Assembly (NCBI RefSeq): GCF_001011155.1 | Contig: NZ_CP011479.1 | Span: forward strand, 1,134,501 to 1,198,500 | DNA from: Hoeflea sp. IMCC20628 | GTDB lineage: Bacteria; Pseudomonadota; Alphaproteobacteria; Rhizobiales; Rhizobiaceae | Reading direction: 5' to 3' | Length of the DNA stretch: 64,000 nt | In this document: piece by piece, positions 1 through 8,680 of the stretch | How positions within the stretch are numbered: position 1 is the first letter of the stretch | Layout of the letters: the number at the start of each line of letters is the position of its first letter | Position numbers and translations under genes: made by a program | Notes under the pieces: generated by a model | The model's database searches: none | What the model saw: only the letters and a program-made list of their open reading frames with translations | Told to the model about the DNA's origin: nothing

Positions 1-646
1 GGATCAGCGCTTCGGCGCTGACCGAGCCGTCGGTGGCAACGCTCAAGGCGCGGTCTGTGCGGCCCTGGCGGATCGCCTCGACGCCGAGCTGGATCGCGGT
101 CGCTCCTGAGGCGCAGGCAGTCGACAGCGTCACCGGCAAGCCACGGGTTCCAAACTGGTCTGCCAGGCGCTCGGAAATGGAGCCGAACATGGCGGCTTCA
201 TGAAATGCCGGGTCGGCCTTTTCGCGCAACACCGCGAGAAACTGCTCATAGGCATTGCCGGTCATCTGCTCGGGCCGGACCCGGTCGCCAAGCTCGAAAC
301 GTGCACTCCATTCAGGCTCGATCGGCGGTGCTGCCAGAAACAGCGGACCGCCAAAATCGCCCGACAGGCCAGCTTGCGCGAGTGCTTCAAGAGTGGTTTC
401 GCGGGCAAAGGCAAAGGACCGCTCGACCGCGTTGGGGGCCGGAATTTCGATGAAATCAACCGTGCCACAAATGCGGGTGGACAAGCCATCCGAGGGGAAC
501 CGGGTGATCGAGTGTATGCCGGACTTGCCAGCGGTCAGCGCCGCCCAATTGTCCTCAATGCCCTGACCCAGCGAGGAGACGACGCCCATGCCGGTGACGG
601 CGACCAGAGGACGGCCAAGATGGTCTTTGTACGCAGCTTTGCTCAT
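1..646 (-). CDS. fabF1XL: beta-ketoacyl-ACP synthase II, FabF1XL-like (3' end outside window)
   Basis: Condensing enzyme of the KAS II type, probably elongating acyl chains on AcpXL to make the very-long-chain fatty acid of lipid A. The start at 646 opens with a thiolase-fold segment (LVAVTGMGVVSSLG). The catalytic cysteine is visible at about residue 178 in the motif STACASGATAIQLG. Only 215 codons lie in the window, so both catalytic histidines are out of sight. It begins 13 bp after the next ketosynthase and belongs to the acpXL operon read on the minus strand. The family assignment is firm; the XL name rests on gene order (acpXL, fabZ, fabF2, fabF1). Confidence 0.88.
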   Translation of the reverse strand, partial: MSKAAYKDHLGRPLVAVTGMGVVSSLGQGIEDNWAALTAGKSGIHSITRFPSDGLSTRICGTVDFIEIPAPNAVERSFAFARETTLEALAQAGLSGDFGGPLFLAAPPIEPEWSARFELGDRVRPEQMTGNAYEQFLAVLREKADPAFHEAAMFGSISERLADQFGTRGLPVTLSTACASGATAIQLGVEAIRQGRTDRALSVATDGSVSAEALI

Positions 647-659
647 GGCTGTCTCCGTC

Positions 660-1862
660 TCATGGCATTCTCGTCAGGCGGGCGATACCTTCACCGCGAA
701 CATGGCCGACTGTTGTCACAATGGCCGAATTTGCCGCTTCCTGGGCAACGGCTTCGCCGGCTGTAAACGGGGTCACTGGTGATCCGGCGTCGAGCGCCAG
801 GCAGGCCAACGCCATGGCGGTGGGGAACTGGGCTTCGAGCGAATGGCCGAACAGGGCGCCAATGGTGCGCAGCGGCGTCGTGGGAAACCGCGCCTCGAGA
901 AAAGCACGTTCGCGTGCGCTGAGATCGGGAAGGCCACTTGCGCCGGAGAAGACAATGGTGTCTGCGCCGGTTGCGCTCGCGCCAGTGCCGTCGGCAAGGT
1001 TTTCGAGCCGGCGTTCCATGCCTCCGTCGGCGCGCTGGCCGCGGTCGGCCAGAACCGCGTCGAGGCGGGCATAAATATGGGCGCCGCGCGCCTGTGCGTG
1101 CTCAAGCGATTCCAGCACCAGAAATGCGCCAGAGGTTCCGAGATTCATGCCGTTGGCCTGGCCATCGCTGTTCCAGAACGGTTCACCGGGGTTTTTGCCA
1201 AGGCTTTGCAAGGCTTCCATGGCCATCAACATGTCGAAGCGCTCGGCGATGAAGGCGCCGCCGACAAGACAATGAGTCGATTGACCGGCTGCAATGCGGG
1301 CATGGGCTGTCTCGATGGCGGAAATGCCTGCGCCTTCCTCGCCCATCAAGGTGCGCGAAGATCCGGTGACCTTGTGAACAATGGAAATATTGCCGGCGAG
1401 CAGATTGGACAATTGCGCAAGGAACAGGGTCGGGCGCAATTCGGTGGTCAATTTCTCATTGAGCAATTGTTCGCGGTCGTTGCGCTTGCGGCTTTCCTCG
1501 ATGATCAGCGTATCAACCGAGATATCACGCTCACCGCCGCCGGCGGCGACGATCATGTCCATGGAAGCGCAAGCCTCGAGATCATCCTTGAGCCCGGCAT
1601 CATCAAGCGCCAGGCCGGCGGAATAAACACCAAGCCGCTGCCAGTTCTCCATCTGACGCTGATCACCGCGGCGCGGGATCTGCTCGGACCAGTCAATTTC
1701 GGGCAAGGGGTGAACCGTGTAAGGCGCGAACCGGTCGCTGTCGGTTCTCTTGAGCAGCGGGGAGCCACCCATAAGCTTGTCGGAATGCTCCTGACGCCCG
1801 ACGCCGAGCGACGTGACCAGACCTACTCCCGTTACCACTACTGCATGGCGTGTCTCTGTCAT
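660..1862 (-). CDS. fabF2XL: ketosynthase-like protein FabF2XL with degenerate active site
   Basis: A 400-residue protein of the beta-ketoacyl-ACP synthase fold (N-terminal VVVTGVGLVTSLG). Where the family carries the nucleophilic cysteine this protein reads VTGSSRTLMGEE (about residues 165-176), with no cysteine. The usual NAHGTGT histidine segment is replaced by FSGASGLPDLS. One histidine of the second motif remains (ALFGHSLEA). It therefore looks like a non-catalytic partner, comparable in logic to the chain-length factors of polyketide synthases, and probably pairs with the intact FabF1XL encoded next. Its start overlaps the fabZ-like stop by 4 bp, so translation is likely coupled. Fold assignment is secure; partner role is inferred. 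Confidence 0.85.
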   Translation of the reverse strand: MTETRHAVVVTGVGLVTSLGVGRQEHSDKLMGGSPLLKRTDSDRFAPYTVHPLPEIDWSEQIPRRGDQRQMENWQRLGVYSAGLALDDAGLKDDLEACASMDMIVAAGGGERDISVDTLIIEESRKRNDREQLLNEKLTTELRPTLFLAQLSNLLAGNISIVHKVTGSSRTLMGEEGAGISAIETAHARIAAGQSTHCLVGGAFIAERFDMLMAMEALQSLGKNPGEPFWNSDGQANGMNLGTSGAFLVLESLEHAQARGAHIYARLDAVLADRGQRADGGMERRLENLADGTGASATGADTIVFSGASGLPDLSARERAFLEARFPTTPLRTIGALFGHSLEAQFPTAMALACLALDAGSPVTPFTAGEAVAQEAANSAIVTTVGHVRGEGIARLTRMP

Positions 1863-2344
1863 AGCTGGTCTCCTGATGCTTTCGCCATGGCGGTCAAAAG
1901 CCCCACTTCCTCGGCCCGGGTGCGAACGATACCGGCAAGCGGAACCTGGTCAAAGGCGACGGTTCTCAGTTTGAGCTGGCAATCGGCCACTTTTTTCCCG
2001 CCACTTGATATTCTTGCCTTGGTAACAGCGAAACCGGAGCCTTCGTGCTCCAGCGTGGCGGTGATTTCCAGCAATGCGCCGGGCTTGACGAAATCACGCA
2101 TTTTGGCGCCATCAACCGACATCAGGAACGGCATAGCCGCAAAATCCGTCGCGGCCAGAACCAGAAATCCGCTGGCCTGTGCCATGGTTTCAATCAGAAG
2201 CACCCCGGGAACCAGTGGCATGCCGGGGAAATGACCTTCGAACACCGGGCTGGAGCCGGGTACGGTCGAACTTGCAACCAGAGTGCCTGCATCAAGATCA
2301 AGCGCCTCAATGCGGTCGATCATCTGGAAGTATTCAAGCTGCAT
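1859..2344 (-). CDS. fabZXL: 3-hydroxyacyl-ACP dehydratase, FabZ-like
   Basis: Hot-dog fold dehydratase of 161 residues that removes water from 3-hydroxyacyl-ACP during chain elongation. The active-site pair is visible: His38 in FEGHFPGMPLVPG and Glu52 in IETMAQASG. Length is normal for FabZ. It lies between acpXL (38 bp upstream) and fabF2XL (4-bp overlap), the order known from rhizobial very-long-chain fatty acid clusters. It is therefore expected to act on AcpXL-bound chains rather than on bulk fatty acid synthesis. Confidence 0.88.
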   Translation of the reverse strand: MQLEYFQMIDRIEALDLDAGTLVASSTVPGSSPVFEGHFPGMPLVPGVLLIETMAQASGFLVLAATDFAAMPFLMSVDGAKMRDFVKPGALLEITATLEHEGSGFAVTKARISSGGKKVADCQLKLRTVAFDQVPLAGIVRTRAEEVGLLTAMAKASGDQL

Positions 2345-2382
2345 GAGTCAATCCTGCCGCGTCGGGCCTGCCGCGTCGGGCG

Positions 2383-2661
2383 TCAACCCTTTGCAGCCCT
2401 CAGCTCGTCGATCTTGGTGCACAGATTGCCAAGCACGAAATACTCCTCGGTAGAAGCTTTGCCGTCATTGACTTCCTGCGTCCATTGCTCGAGCGGAATC
2501 TTGATGCCAAATTCCTTGTCGACAGCAAATACGATGTCGAGGAAATCGAGGCTGTCGATGCCCAGATCGTCAATGGTGTGGCTTTCAGTGGTGATGGAAT
2601 CGCGGTCAATCTCGCTGGTTTCAGCGATGATATCGGCGACCTTGTCAAATGTTGCGGTCAC
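2383..2661 (-). CDS. acpXL: acyl carrier protein AcpXL
   Basis: Special acyl carrier protein for the 27-hydroxyoctacosanoate-type chain of rhizobial lipid A. The reading frame stays open further upstream, but the family start is a GTG at 2661 (V-T-A-T-F-D-K). A GAGGA ribosome site lies 6 bases upstream of it, giving 92 residues, the usual length. The phosphopantetheine serine is Ser37 in [12 protein letters not shown]. First gene of the minus-strand operon acpXL-fabZ-fabF2-fabF1. The sequence closely matches AcpXL as known from Rhizobium, which is the main taxonomic marker in this window. Confidence 0.93.
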   Translation of the reverse strand: MTATFDKVADIIAETSEIDRDSITTESHTIDDLGIDSLDFLDIVFAVDKEFGIKIPLEQWTQEVNDGKASTEEYFVLGNLCTKIDELRAAKG

Positions 2662-2695
2662 GCTTCTGTCCTCATTGGATAACTGTTTGAGCGAA

Positions 2696-2724
2696 GCTAT
2701 AGAAAAAACCGGCGCAAAAGCCAA
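2696..2724 (-). promoter_or_regulatory. predicted acpXL promoter inside the hemN terminator
   Basis: On the minus strand, TTGGCT (2719-2724) and TATAGC (2696-2701) are separated by 17 bases, about 28 bases before the GTG start after an expected short leader. The -35 hexamer is the inner stem of the terminator hairpin. Each hexamer matches the sigma70 consensus at 4 of 6 positions. Prediction only. Confidence 0.4.
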
Positions 2725-2738
2725 TGGCTTGTTTGCGC
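2703..2738 (-). terminator. rho-independent terminator of hemN
   Basis: On the minus strand a stem GCGCAAA/TTTGCGC with inner AGCC/GGCT and a 3-base loop is followed by a run of six T (2703-2708). It sits 51 bp after the hemN stop and just before acpXL. Confidence 0.75.
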
Positions 2739-2788
2739 GCCGTTTCACCGGCTCGTCCGCCTGGACCCATTACATAGGGACGATGGGA

Positions 2789-4138
2789 TCACACAGCAAG
2801 CGAATGGCGCGCACTGCCGGTGCCAAAATAGCCGTCAAATGCTGATGCAATCGAGCGCACAAACGGCTTTCCCTTTGCGGTCACTTGAAAGAGACCGCCA
2901 CTGAACTCGATCATACCATCGGTGTCACAGCTTGCCAGATATTCGGCTTCATCCAGTATGGCTTCGACCGCGCCGCCAAACTCATGCCGAATCGCCGCAA
3001 AGGAAAAGGCGAAATCGCACATCAGCAGTTCTATGATGCGGGCGCGTATCCGGTCTTCTGTCGCCAACTCGAAGCCACGCACGACAGGCAACTGGCCGAG
3101 ACTGACCTGTCGCTGATATTCCCCGGTGGATGGCTGATTCTGGACATATCCCTGTGGCAACTGTCCGATGGAGGACGCGCCCATTCCGATCAGCGCATCG
3201 GCAGTGTCGCTGGTGTAGCCTTGGAAATTGCGCCGCATGGTTCCGGCGGCAGCGGCAGTCGCCAGAGAGTCGCCAGGCAAGGCAAAATGATCAATGCCAA
3301 TCGCCGTGTATCCGGCGGAGGTCAGAGCTGAAGCAGCCCGGTTCATCTGCGCAAACCGCTCGGTGATGTCGGGCAGGGCCGACTCATCGATCATCTTCTG
3401 ATTGGCTTTCATCCATGGGACATGGGCGTAGCCGAACAGAGCTATCCGGTCGGGTGCAAGCGAGAGAACCTGTTCGATGGTTTTGTCGATGGTTCGGCGG
3501 GTCTGGTGCGGCAACCCGTAAAGTACGTCGCAATTGACTGACCGGACGCCGCGGGCCCGGACCTGTTCGACAACCTCGCGGGTCTGTTCAAAGGTCTGCT
3601 CACGGTTGATTGCCTGTTGCACCTTTTCATCGAAATCCTGGACCCCGAGCGAAGCGCGGGTCATTCCGATGGCAGCAAGTGCATCATATCTGTCGGCGGT
3701 GAGGTCGTTGGGATCCATTTCGACACTGATTTCGGCATCGGCATCGAAATTGAACCGGCTGCGCAGAGCCTGATTGAGCGCCACCATGTCGTCGGGGCGC
3801 AGCATGGTTGGCGAGCCGCCGCCCAGATGCAGCGCGGTGACGCGGCATCCTGGATCAATCAGGCCGGAAATGGTCTCGATCTCGTGTTCGAGGGCCGTGA
3901 GATAGGTTTTCAGAGGATCATATTTCAGGGTCTGCTTGGTGTTGCAGCCGCAGAACCAGCAAAGCCGGTCGCACCAGGGAATGTGGATGTAGAGCGACAG
4001 CGTTTGCCCAGGCGTCAGTTTGCCCAGCCAGCGTGCGTAAACATCGCCGTCAATTCCGTCATGAAAATGCGGAGCGGTGGGATAACTGGTGTAGCGCGGC
4101 GCCGGGCCACCGTGCTTGCGAATAAACTCTTTTTGCAT
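2789..4138 (-). CDS. hemN: oxygen-independent coproporphyrinogen III oxidase HemN
   Basis: Radical SAM enzyme that decarboxylates coproporphyrinogen III to protoporphyrinogen IX without oxygen, in the cytoplasm. The cluster motif is WCDRLCWFCGC with C56, C60, C63 and the extra C65 typical of HemN. Length of 449 residues from MQKEFIRKHGG fits the family; an upstream ATG at 4168 would add ten unconserved residues. The gene is divergent from an fnr homolog, with an anaerobox between them, so oxygen-limited induction is expected. A hairpin terminator follows. Confidence 0.93.
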   Translation of the reverse strand: MQKEFIRKHGGPAPRYTSYPTAPHFHDGIDGDVYARWLGKLTPGQTLSLYIHIPWCDRLCWFCGCNTKQTLKYDPLKTYLTALEHEIETISGLIDPGCRVTALHLGGGSPTMLRPDDMVALNQALRSRFNFDADAEISVEMDPNDLTADRYDALAAIGMTRASLGVQDFDEKVQQAINREQTFEQTREVVEQVRARGVRSVNCDVLYGLPHQTRRTIDKTIEQVLSLAPDRIALFGYAHVPWMKANQKMIDESALPDITERFAQMNRAASALTSAGYTAIGIDHFALPGDSLATAAAAGTMRRNFQGYTSDTADALIGMGASSIGQLPQGYVQNQPSTGEYQRQVSLGQLPVVRGFELATEDRIRARIIELLMCDFAFSFAAIRHEFGGAVEAILDEAEYLASCDTDGMIEFSGGLFQVTAKGKPFVRSIASAFDGYFGTGSARHSLAV

Positions 4139-4191
4139 GGGTCCACTTCCGTATGTGAGCGTACACAATGCCTTCCAGCGCCGTTCCCGCC

Positions 4192-4205
4192 TTGACTTTG
4201 ATCAA
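4192..4205. promoter_or_regulatory. anaerobox (FNR-type operator)
   Basis: TTGAC-TTTG-ATCAA matches the FNR/FixK half-site pattern TTGAT-N4-ATCAA at 9 of 10 positions. It lies 54 bp before hemN and 101 bp before the fnr gene, in the divergent promoter region. It could serve both genes and allow autoregulation. Confidence 0.8.
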
Positions 4206-4305
4206 GCCTCGCTGCTTTTTTGTGCGCTGGCACTGATGCGTGCGAACGAGGCGCGCTTGTGGTGGCGTGTTCAGGTGGTCTTGTTGACGCAGGAATGAGG
4301 GTTTG

Positions 4306-5031
4306 ATGGACGCGCATCGCAAAGACATCCACAACTCTGATATTCCGGTGCTGTGCAGGGCTTGCGAAGCCCGGCACAAGGGTGTGTGCGGCGCATTGTC
4401 CCCCGACCAGTTGATCAGCCTGAGCAAGCATGCAACCCGTCGGCATGTGGAGTCGGGATCCGAATTGATCGGGCAGAGCCAGGAAACCGCCAATTACGCC
4501 AACATCATTGCTGGCGTGGTGAAACTGACCAAGATGATGGCCGATGGCCGTCAACAGATTGTCGGCCTGCAGTTCGCACCCGATTTCCTCGGGCGCCCGT
4601 TTCGCGCGGCCAGCGACATCACCGCTGATGCTGCCACCGACGTCAATCTCTGCAGTTTCCCGAAAACCGTGATTGACCGGATGATCAAGGATACCCCAGA
4701 GCTCGAGCGCAAACTGCTGGAGCAGACGCTGAATGAGTTGGACGAAGCCCGCGACTGGATGTTGACCCTGGGGCGAAAGACCGCAGCCGAGAAGGTGGCG
4801 AGTTTCCTGTTGTTGATCGCAAGCAATATCGATCCTGAATCGGACGCAGATTCGGCGCGCTTCGCATTGCCGCTATCGCGGTCCGATATTGCCGATTTCC
4901 TCGGCTTGACCATTGAAACGGTGAGCAGGCAAATGACGGGCTTGCGCAAGGATGGCATTATCCTGATTGGCAGCAGCCGCCATGTCGAGGTGCCGGATCT
5001 GGCCAAACTGGCTGAACGCGCATCGCTTTGA
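4306..5031 (+). CDS. fnrN: FNR-family oxygen-sensing regulator FnrN/FnrL
   Basis: Crp/Fnr transcription regulator of 241 residues that binds anaeroboxes under low oxygen. The [4Fe-4S] ligands are all present: C17, C20 and C28 near the N terminus and C116 in NLCSFPK. The recognition helix carries the FNR signature ETVSRQ. The ATG at 4306 follows AGGAATGAGG; an adjacent in-frame TTG at 4303 is an alternative. It is divergent from hemN across an anaerobox. The four cysteines separate it from FixK-type proteins. FnrN or FnrL naming depends on genus. Confidence 0.9.
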   Translation: MDAHRKDIHNSDIPVLCRACEARHKGVCGALSPDQLISLSKHATRRHVESGSELIGQSQETANYANIIAGVVKLTKMMADGRQQIVGLQFAPDFLGRPFRAASDITADAATDVNLCSFPKTVIDRMIKDTPELERKLLEQTLNELDEARDWMLTLGRKTAAEKVASFLLLIASNIDPESDADSARFALPLSRSDIADFLGLTIETVSRQMTGLRKDGIILIGSSRHVEVPDLAKLAERASL

Positions 5032-5535
5032 TCGAAAATCACAAAAATCGAGACAATGAGCGTTTTCGCGATTTCTTGCCGCATACACCGCATTTTTTGT
5101 GAATATCAGCTGTTGCAGACCCCAAAATTCGAATTGGTGCAGTGAAACTCAGAGTATTTGTCACGTCAGTGGTGTTCTGAACTTTTGCCTGACAGCAATT
5201 TCCAGCAGACTTTGTCGCGGATAGACACTTGCTGCGGCAACCCTGTTGAGGAACCCGGCCTTATTGCCTATTACTTGCGAATTGATTCATGTCGCGCGTC
5301 GTCAGTTTTGCTGTGAGTACGCCAGCCAGTTGCCGCGAAAGGGTTTTGAAAGCGGGCTTGCCTGTGTCGTGTGAAATCTGATGCAGGATCGCGGCTTTGG
5401 TTCGATCCTGTTGTGAAATTGAGTGCGTGACAGGAAATTTTGACCATTGCCAGAAAGCAAGTTGGGTGATTGTCGACAACGCGCGATTATCATTGTAAAA
5501 GTATTTCCAGGCAGAAATTGATAATCGGTGTCTTG
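5032..5535. other. intergenic region, no gene recognised
   Basis: About 500 bp between the fnr stop and the PAS-protein start. Open frames here are short or overlap in antisense and show no family features. I see no clear terminator or second anaerobox. It presumably holds the promoter of the PAS gene. Confidence 0.5.
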
Positions 5536-6228
5536 ATGCTCTATGAGCTAATTCAGCAGTTTGAACGCATCGCCAGCGAATTATTGCTTGCCGTGCGCCG
5601 TGAGGACGAAGATCAGGTCGACCGGCTCGATGTCCGGCTTCAACATGTGGTGCGCAGTATATTTGAGATGCAAGCGCGTAGCCGAAGCGAAATGTCAACA
5701 CAGATCAATTTCTTCAATCGCCTTGCATTGAGAGACTGCGAAGATGGCAGCAGTGTCGGACGTTACACCGACATGATGTCATCGCTGTTTGATCGCTATA
5801 TGGATTCAAGCATCGCTCTAAAAGCCGCCCGGTCGGAGCAGCAGATGCTGGTCGAAGGCTATGATCCGTCCTTGCACGAACTGGTTCTTGATTCGGTGCT
5901 GGAGCGCGTTGCTGTCATTGGCCTCGATTACCGCTATATCTATTGCAACAAGCGCAACGCCGATTTTCATGACAAGCGTCCGATTGATTTCATCGGCAAG
6001 CACCTTCTCGACATGATCGATATGGAGCGGTTCCAGTCCCGTGCAAAGCTGCGCCTCGATCAGTGTTTTGGCGGGGCGAGGGTGTCCTATACCTACGAAG
6101 TTTCCGACAACCGTGGTCGTATGTACGATGTTATCTGCCGGATGACGCCGTTTCTCGACAAGAGCGAAAAAGTGGCCGGGGCCGTGCTGGTGCTGCACAT
6201 GCAGCCGATGTTCGCCAGCGCCGGCTGA
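5536..6228 (+). CDS. PAS-domain protein of unknown function
   Basis: 230 residues, no signal peptide or membrane segment. Residues 1-110 are helical and rich in charged residues. Residues from about 118 form a PAS-like domain (VLERVAVIGLDYRYIYCNKRNADFHDKRPIDFIGKHLLDM begins within this part, quoted here only by its two short hallmarks VIGLDYRY and FIGKHL). No output domain such as a kinase, HTH or GGDEF is attached. A stand-alone PAS protein could sense a ligand or bind a partner. The ATG at 5536 is chosen because the protein is well formed from MLYELIQQF, though the upstream ribosome site is weak. Function unknown. Confidence 0.7.
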   Translation: MLYELIQQFERIASELLLAVRREDEDQVDRLDVRLQHVVRSIFEMQARSRSEMSTQINFFNRLALRDCEDGSSVGRYTDMMSSLFDRYMDSSIALKAARSEQQMLVEGYDPSLHELVLDSVLERVAVIGLDYRYIYCNKRNADFHDKRPIDFIGKHLLDMIDMERFQSRAKLRLDQCFGGARVSYTYEVSDNRGRMYDVICRMTPFLDKSEKVAGAVLVLHMQPMFASAG

Positions 6229-6662
6229 GAATTCCTCCTTTTGATCTCGAACCACTCCGGGCTCCTCGCTGGTTTCTCGGCCGCCACACTGTCTCCACTG
6301 TTTTCAATCCGATGCTGAACACCGTTCCACCGTGCAGCCATGATGCGCATGGCAGGCGCGGCAATGCCGCGACCGGTTCTGCCGTTTCAGCCTGCGCAAC
6401 GGAGGCAATGACAAATTCGGTGGTTGACGTTTACGTGCGCGTCAATAATTGTTAGGTGAGAATGCAAATCCTGTCGCATCCCGGCTCGACTTCGCGCGCG
6501 CCATTTGCCATGACAGGATGAACCGGCCGCAAGGCCGTTTGGTGTATCCGGAGTGCGGCTCAACAGGTCCGGCCTTCCGTTTAGACCAGAGCCCGATGTT
6601 GGATTGATCCGACGCGTCCGCCACAGCCTGGCGCCGCCGGATCAAAGAGGTGAGGACGTCCG
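6229..6662. other. intergenic region with inverted repeats before ETF-QO
   Basis: No gene recognised. Three structures stand out: a TTTACG-N4-CGTCAA palindrome (6429-6444), an 8-bp long-range inverted repeat ATCCTGTC/GACAGGAT (6467-6474 and 6512-6519), and a short GCAA-tetraloop hairpin CGGCC/GGCCG (6524-6537). They may belong to the leader of the downstream gene. Confidence 0.45.
6429..6444. promoter_or_regulatory. candidate MerR-type operator upstream of ETF-QO
   Basis: TTTACG-TGCG-CGTCAA, an inverted repeat of the TTNACG-N4-CGTNAA form. It recalls operators of LiuR-like MerR regulators that control branched-chain amino acid and acyl-CoA oxidation, a pathway that feeds ETF-QO. It is 218 bp from the start codon. 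A similar palindrome lies at 14891-14906. Tentative. Confidence 0.35.
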
Positions 6663-8327
6663 ATGACTGATGTGAACGAGCTTCCCGAGCGCGAGAGCAT
6701 GGAATTTGATGTGGTGATCGTGGGGGCAGGGCCAGCTGGCCTCTCCGCGGCAATCCGGCTCAAACAGCGCGACCCCGAACTGACGGTGGTTGTTCTGGAA
6801 AAGGGCGGCGAAGTCGGCGCGCATATTCTTTCAGGCGCTGTCGTCGATCCGGTCGGCATCGACAAGCTCATACCCGATTGGCGCGATGACCCCGATCATC
6901 CCTTCAAGACACCGGTCAAGGCCGATCATTTTCTGGTCCTTGGACCAGCCGGGTCAATCAGGCTGCCGAATTTCCTGATGCCGCCGCTGATGAACAATCA
7001 TGGCAATTTCATCGTATCGCTGTCCAACGTCACCAAATGGCTTGGCGACCGCGCCGAAGCGTTGGGCGTCGAGATCTATCCGGGCTTTGCCGCCACCGAG
7101 GTGCTGACCAATGACGCCGGTGCCGTGATCGGTGTCGCCACCGGCGACATGGGCGTCGAGCGCAATGGCGAACCCGGCCCGAACTACGCCCGCGGCATGG
7201 CTCTGCTGGGCAAATATGTGCTGATCGGCGAGGGAGTGCGCGGTTCGCTGGCCAAGCAGCTGATTTCAAAATTCAAGCTCGATGAAGGCCGCGAGCCGCA
7301 GAAATACGGCATCGGTCTGAAGGAACTCTGGCAGGTCAAGCCGGAGCATTCCAAACCGGGCCTGGTGCAGCATTCCTTCGGCTGGCCGCTCGACATGAAG
7401 ACCGGCGGCGGATCGTTCCTGTATCATCTCGATGACAATCAGGTGGCGGTCGGTTTCGTTGTTCACCTCAACTACAAGAATCCGTGGCTGTCGCCCTTCG
7501 AGGAATTCCAGCGCTTCAAGACCCACGCAGCGATCGCGCCGGTGTTTGAAGGCGGCAAGCGGCTGGGCTATGGCGCCCGCGCCATTTCCGAAGGCGGCTG
7601 GCAGTCGGTGCCGAAACTTGTCTTTCCGGGCGGCGCGCTGATCGGCTGTTCGGCCGGTTTCGTCAATGTGGCCCGCATCAAGGGTTCACACAACGCCGTG
7701 CTGTCGGGCATGATGGCGGCCGACCATGCCGCCGACGCCATTGCAGCTGGCCGGGCGCAGGATACGCTGGAGGGTTATGACGCCGCCTGGCAGGCTTCTG
7801 ACATCGGCAAGGACCTCAAGAAGGTCCGCAACGTCAAGCCACTGTGGTCAAAACTCGGCACCATTGGCGGCGTGGCACTCGGCGGCTTGGACATGTGGCT
7901 CAACACGCTGTTCGGCATTTCGCCGTTTGGCACCATGAGCCACGGCAAGCCCGATTACGCCATGCTCGAGCCTGCGGCCAAGCACAAGAAGATCGCTTAT
8001 CCCAGGCCAGATGGCGTGCTGACCTTCGACCGGTTGTCCTCGGTGTTCTTGTCCAACACCAATCACGACGAAAACGAACCGGTGCACCTGCAGGTCAAGG
8101 ACATGGCGCTGCAGAAAACCTCCGAGCATGATGTCTATGGCGGACCGTCTGAGCGCTATTGCCCGGCCGGCGTCTATGAATGGGTCGAAACCAACGGTGT
8201 GCCGACCTTCGTGATCAACGCCCAGAACTGCGTCCACTGCAAGACCTGCGACATCAAGGACCCGAACCAGAACATCAACTGGGTCCCGCCTCAGGGCGGC
8301 GAGGGGCCGGTCTATACCAATTTGTGA
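6663..8327 (+). CDS. etfD: electron transfer flavoprotein-ubiquinone oxidoreductase
   Basis: Inner-membrane flavoprotein that passes electrons from ETF (acyl-CoA, dimethylglycine and sarcosine dehydrogenases) to ubiquinone. The 554-residue length matches the family. The FAD motif VVIVGAGPAGLSAAIRL starts near residue 17. The C-terminal [4Fe-4S] ligands are seen in RYCPAG and CVHCKTC, followed by the conserved end NINWVPPQGGEGPVYTNL. Start ATG follows GAGGTGAGGACGTCC. It is monocistronic. The enzyme would serve fatty-acid and amino-acid oxidation, and possibly flavin N-demethylation if such enzymes operate in this cell. Confidence 0.95.
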   Translation: MTDVNELPERESMEFDVVIVGAGPAGLSAAIRLKQRDPELTVVVLEKGGEVGAHILSGAVVDPVGIDKLIPDWRDDPDHPFKTPVKADHFLVLGPAGSIRLPNFLMPPLMNNHGNFIVSLSNVTKWLGDRAEALGVEIYPGFAATEVLTNDAGAVIGVATGDMGVERNGEPGPNYARGMALLGKYVLIGEGVRGSLAKQLISKFKLDEGREPQKYGIGLKELWQVKPEHSKPGLVQHSFGWPLDMKTGGGSFLYHLDDNQVAVGFVVHLNYKNPWLSPFEEFQRFKTHAAIAPVFEGGKRLGYGARAISEGGWQSVPKLVFPGGALIGCSAGFVNVARIKGSHNAVLSGMMAADHAADAIAAGRAQDTLEGYDAAWQASDIGKDLKKVRNVKPLWSKLGTIGGVALGGLDMWLNTLFGISPFGTMSHGKPDYAMLEPAAKHKKIAYPRPDGVLTFDRLSSVFLSNTNHDENEPVHLQVKDMALQKTSEHDVYGGPSERYCPAGVYEWVETNGVPTFVINAQNCVHCKTCDIKDPNQNINWVPPQGGEGPVYTNL

Positions 8328-8680
8328 GGGTGGCGGGCAGGGCGGACAGATGCGCTCTGCCTGAAGCCGTAGCTTTGTGGCTCCGGCTTTGAGACACCGC
8401 AAGCCGCGTTTATCCGCCTCGGGCTTTTTAGGGATCTTCGGCCTATTTGCCCGATGGTCACTGACGACCTTTACGAACCGCCGTCACCTTCCAAAATACC
8501 GCACCTCGGCTTCCGCATTGCTGCCGTTCGTCGCCGCGCAGCATTCTTGGCAGATCAACGTCGGCACAGGCCCTGCCGACCATCATTGCCAGAGATGCGG
8601 TCCAGTCTGAAGGTCTTGCTTTTTGCGGAGAGGTCAAATCTATTCGCAGTCACTCTGGCGAGTTGTGGGAAGGCGGTTTG
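8328..8680. other. intergenic region with a weak terminator-like hairpin
   Basis: No gene recognised. A hairpin pairing AAGCC (8401-8405) with GGCTT, followed by TTTT near 8427, may end the ETF-QO transcript. Nothing else stands out. Confidence 0.4.
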
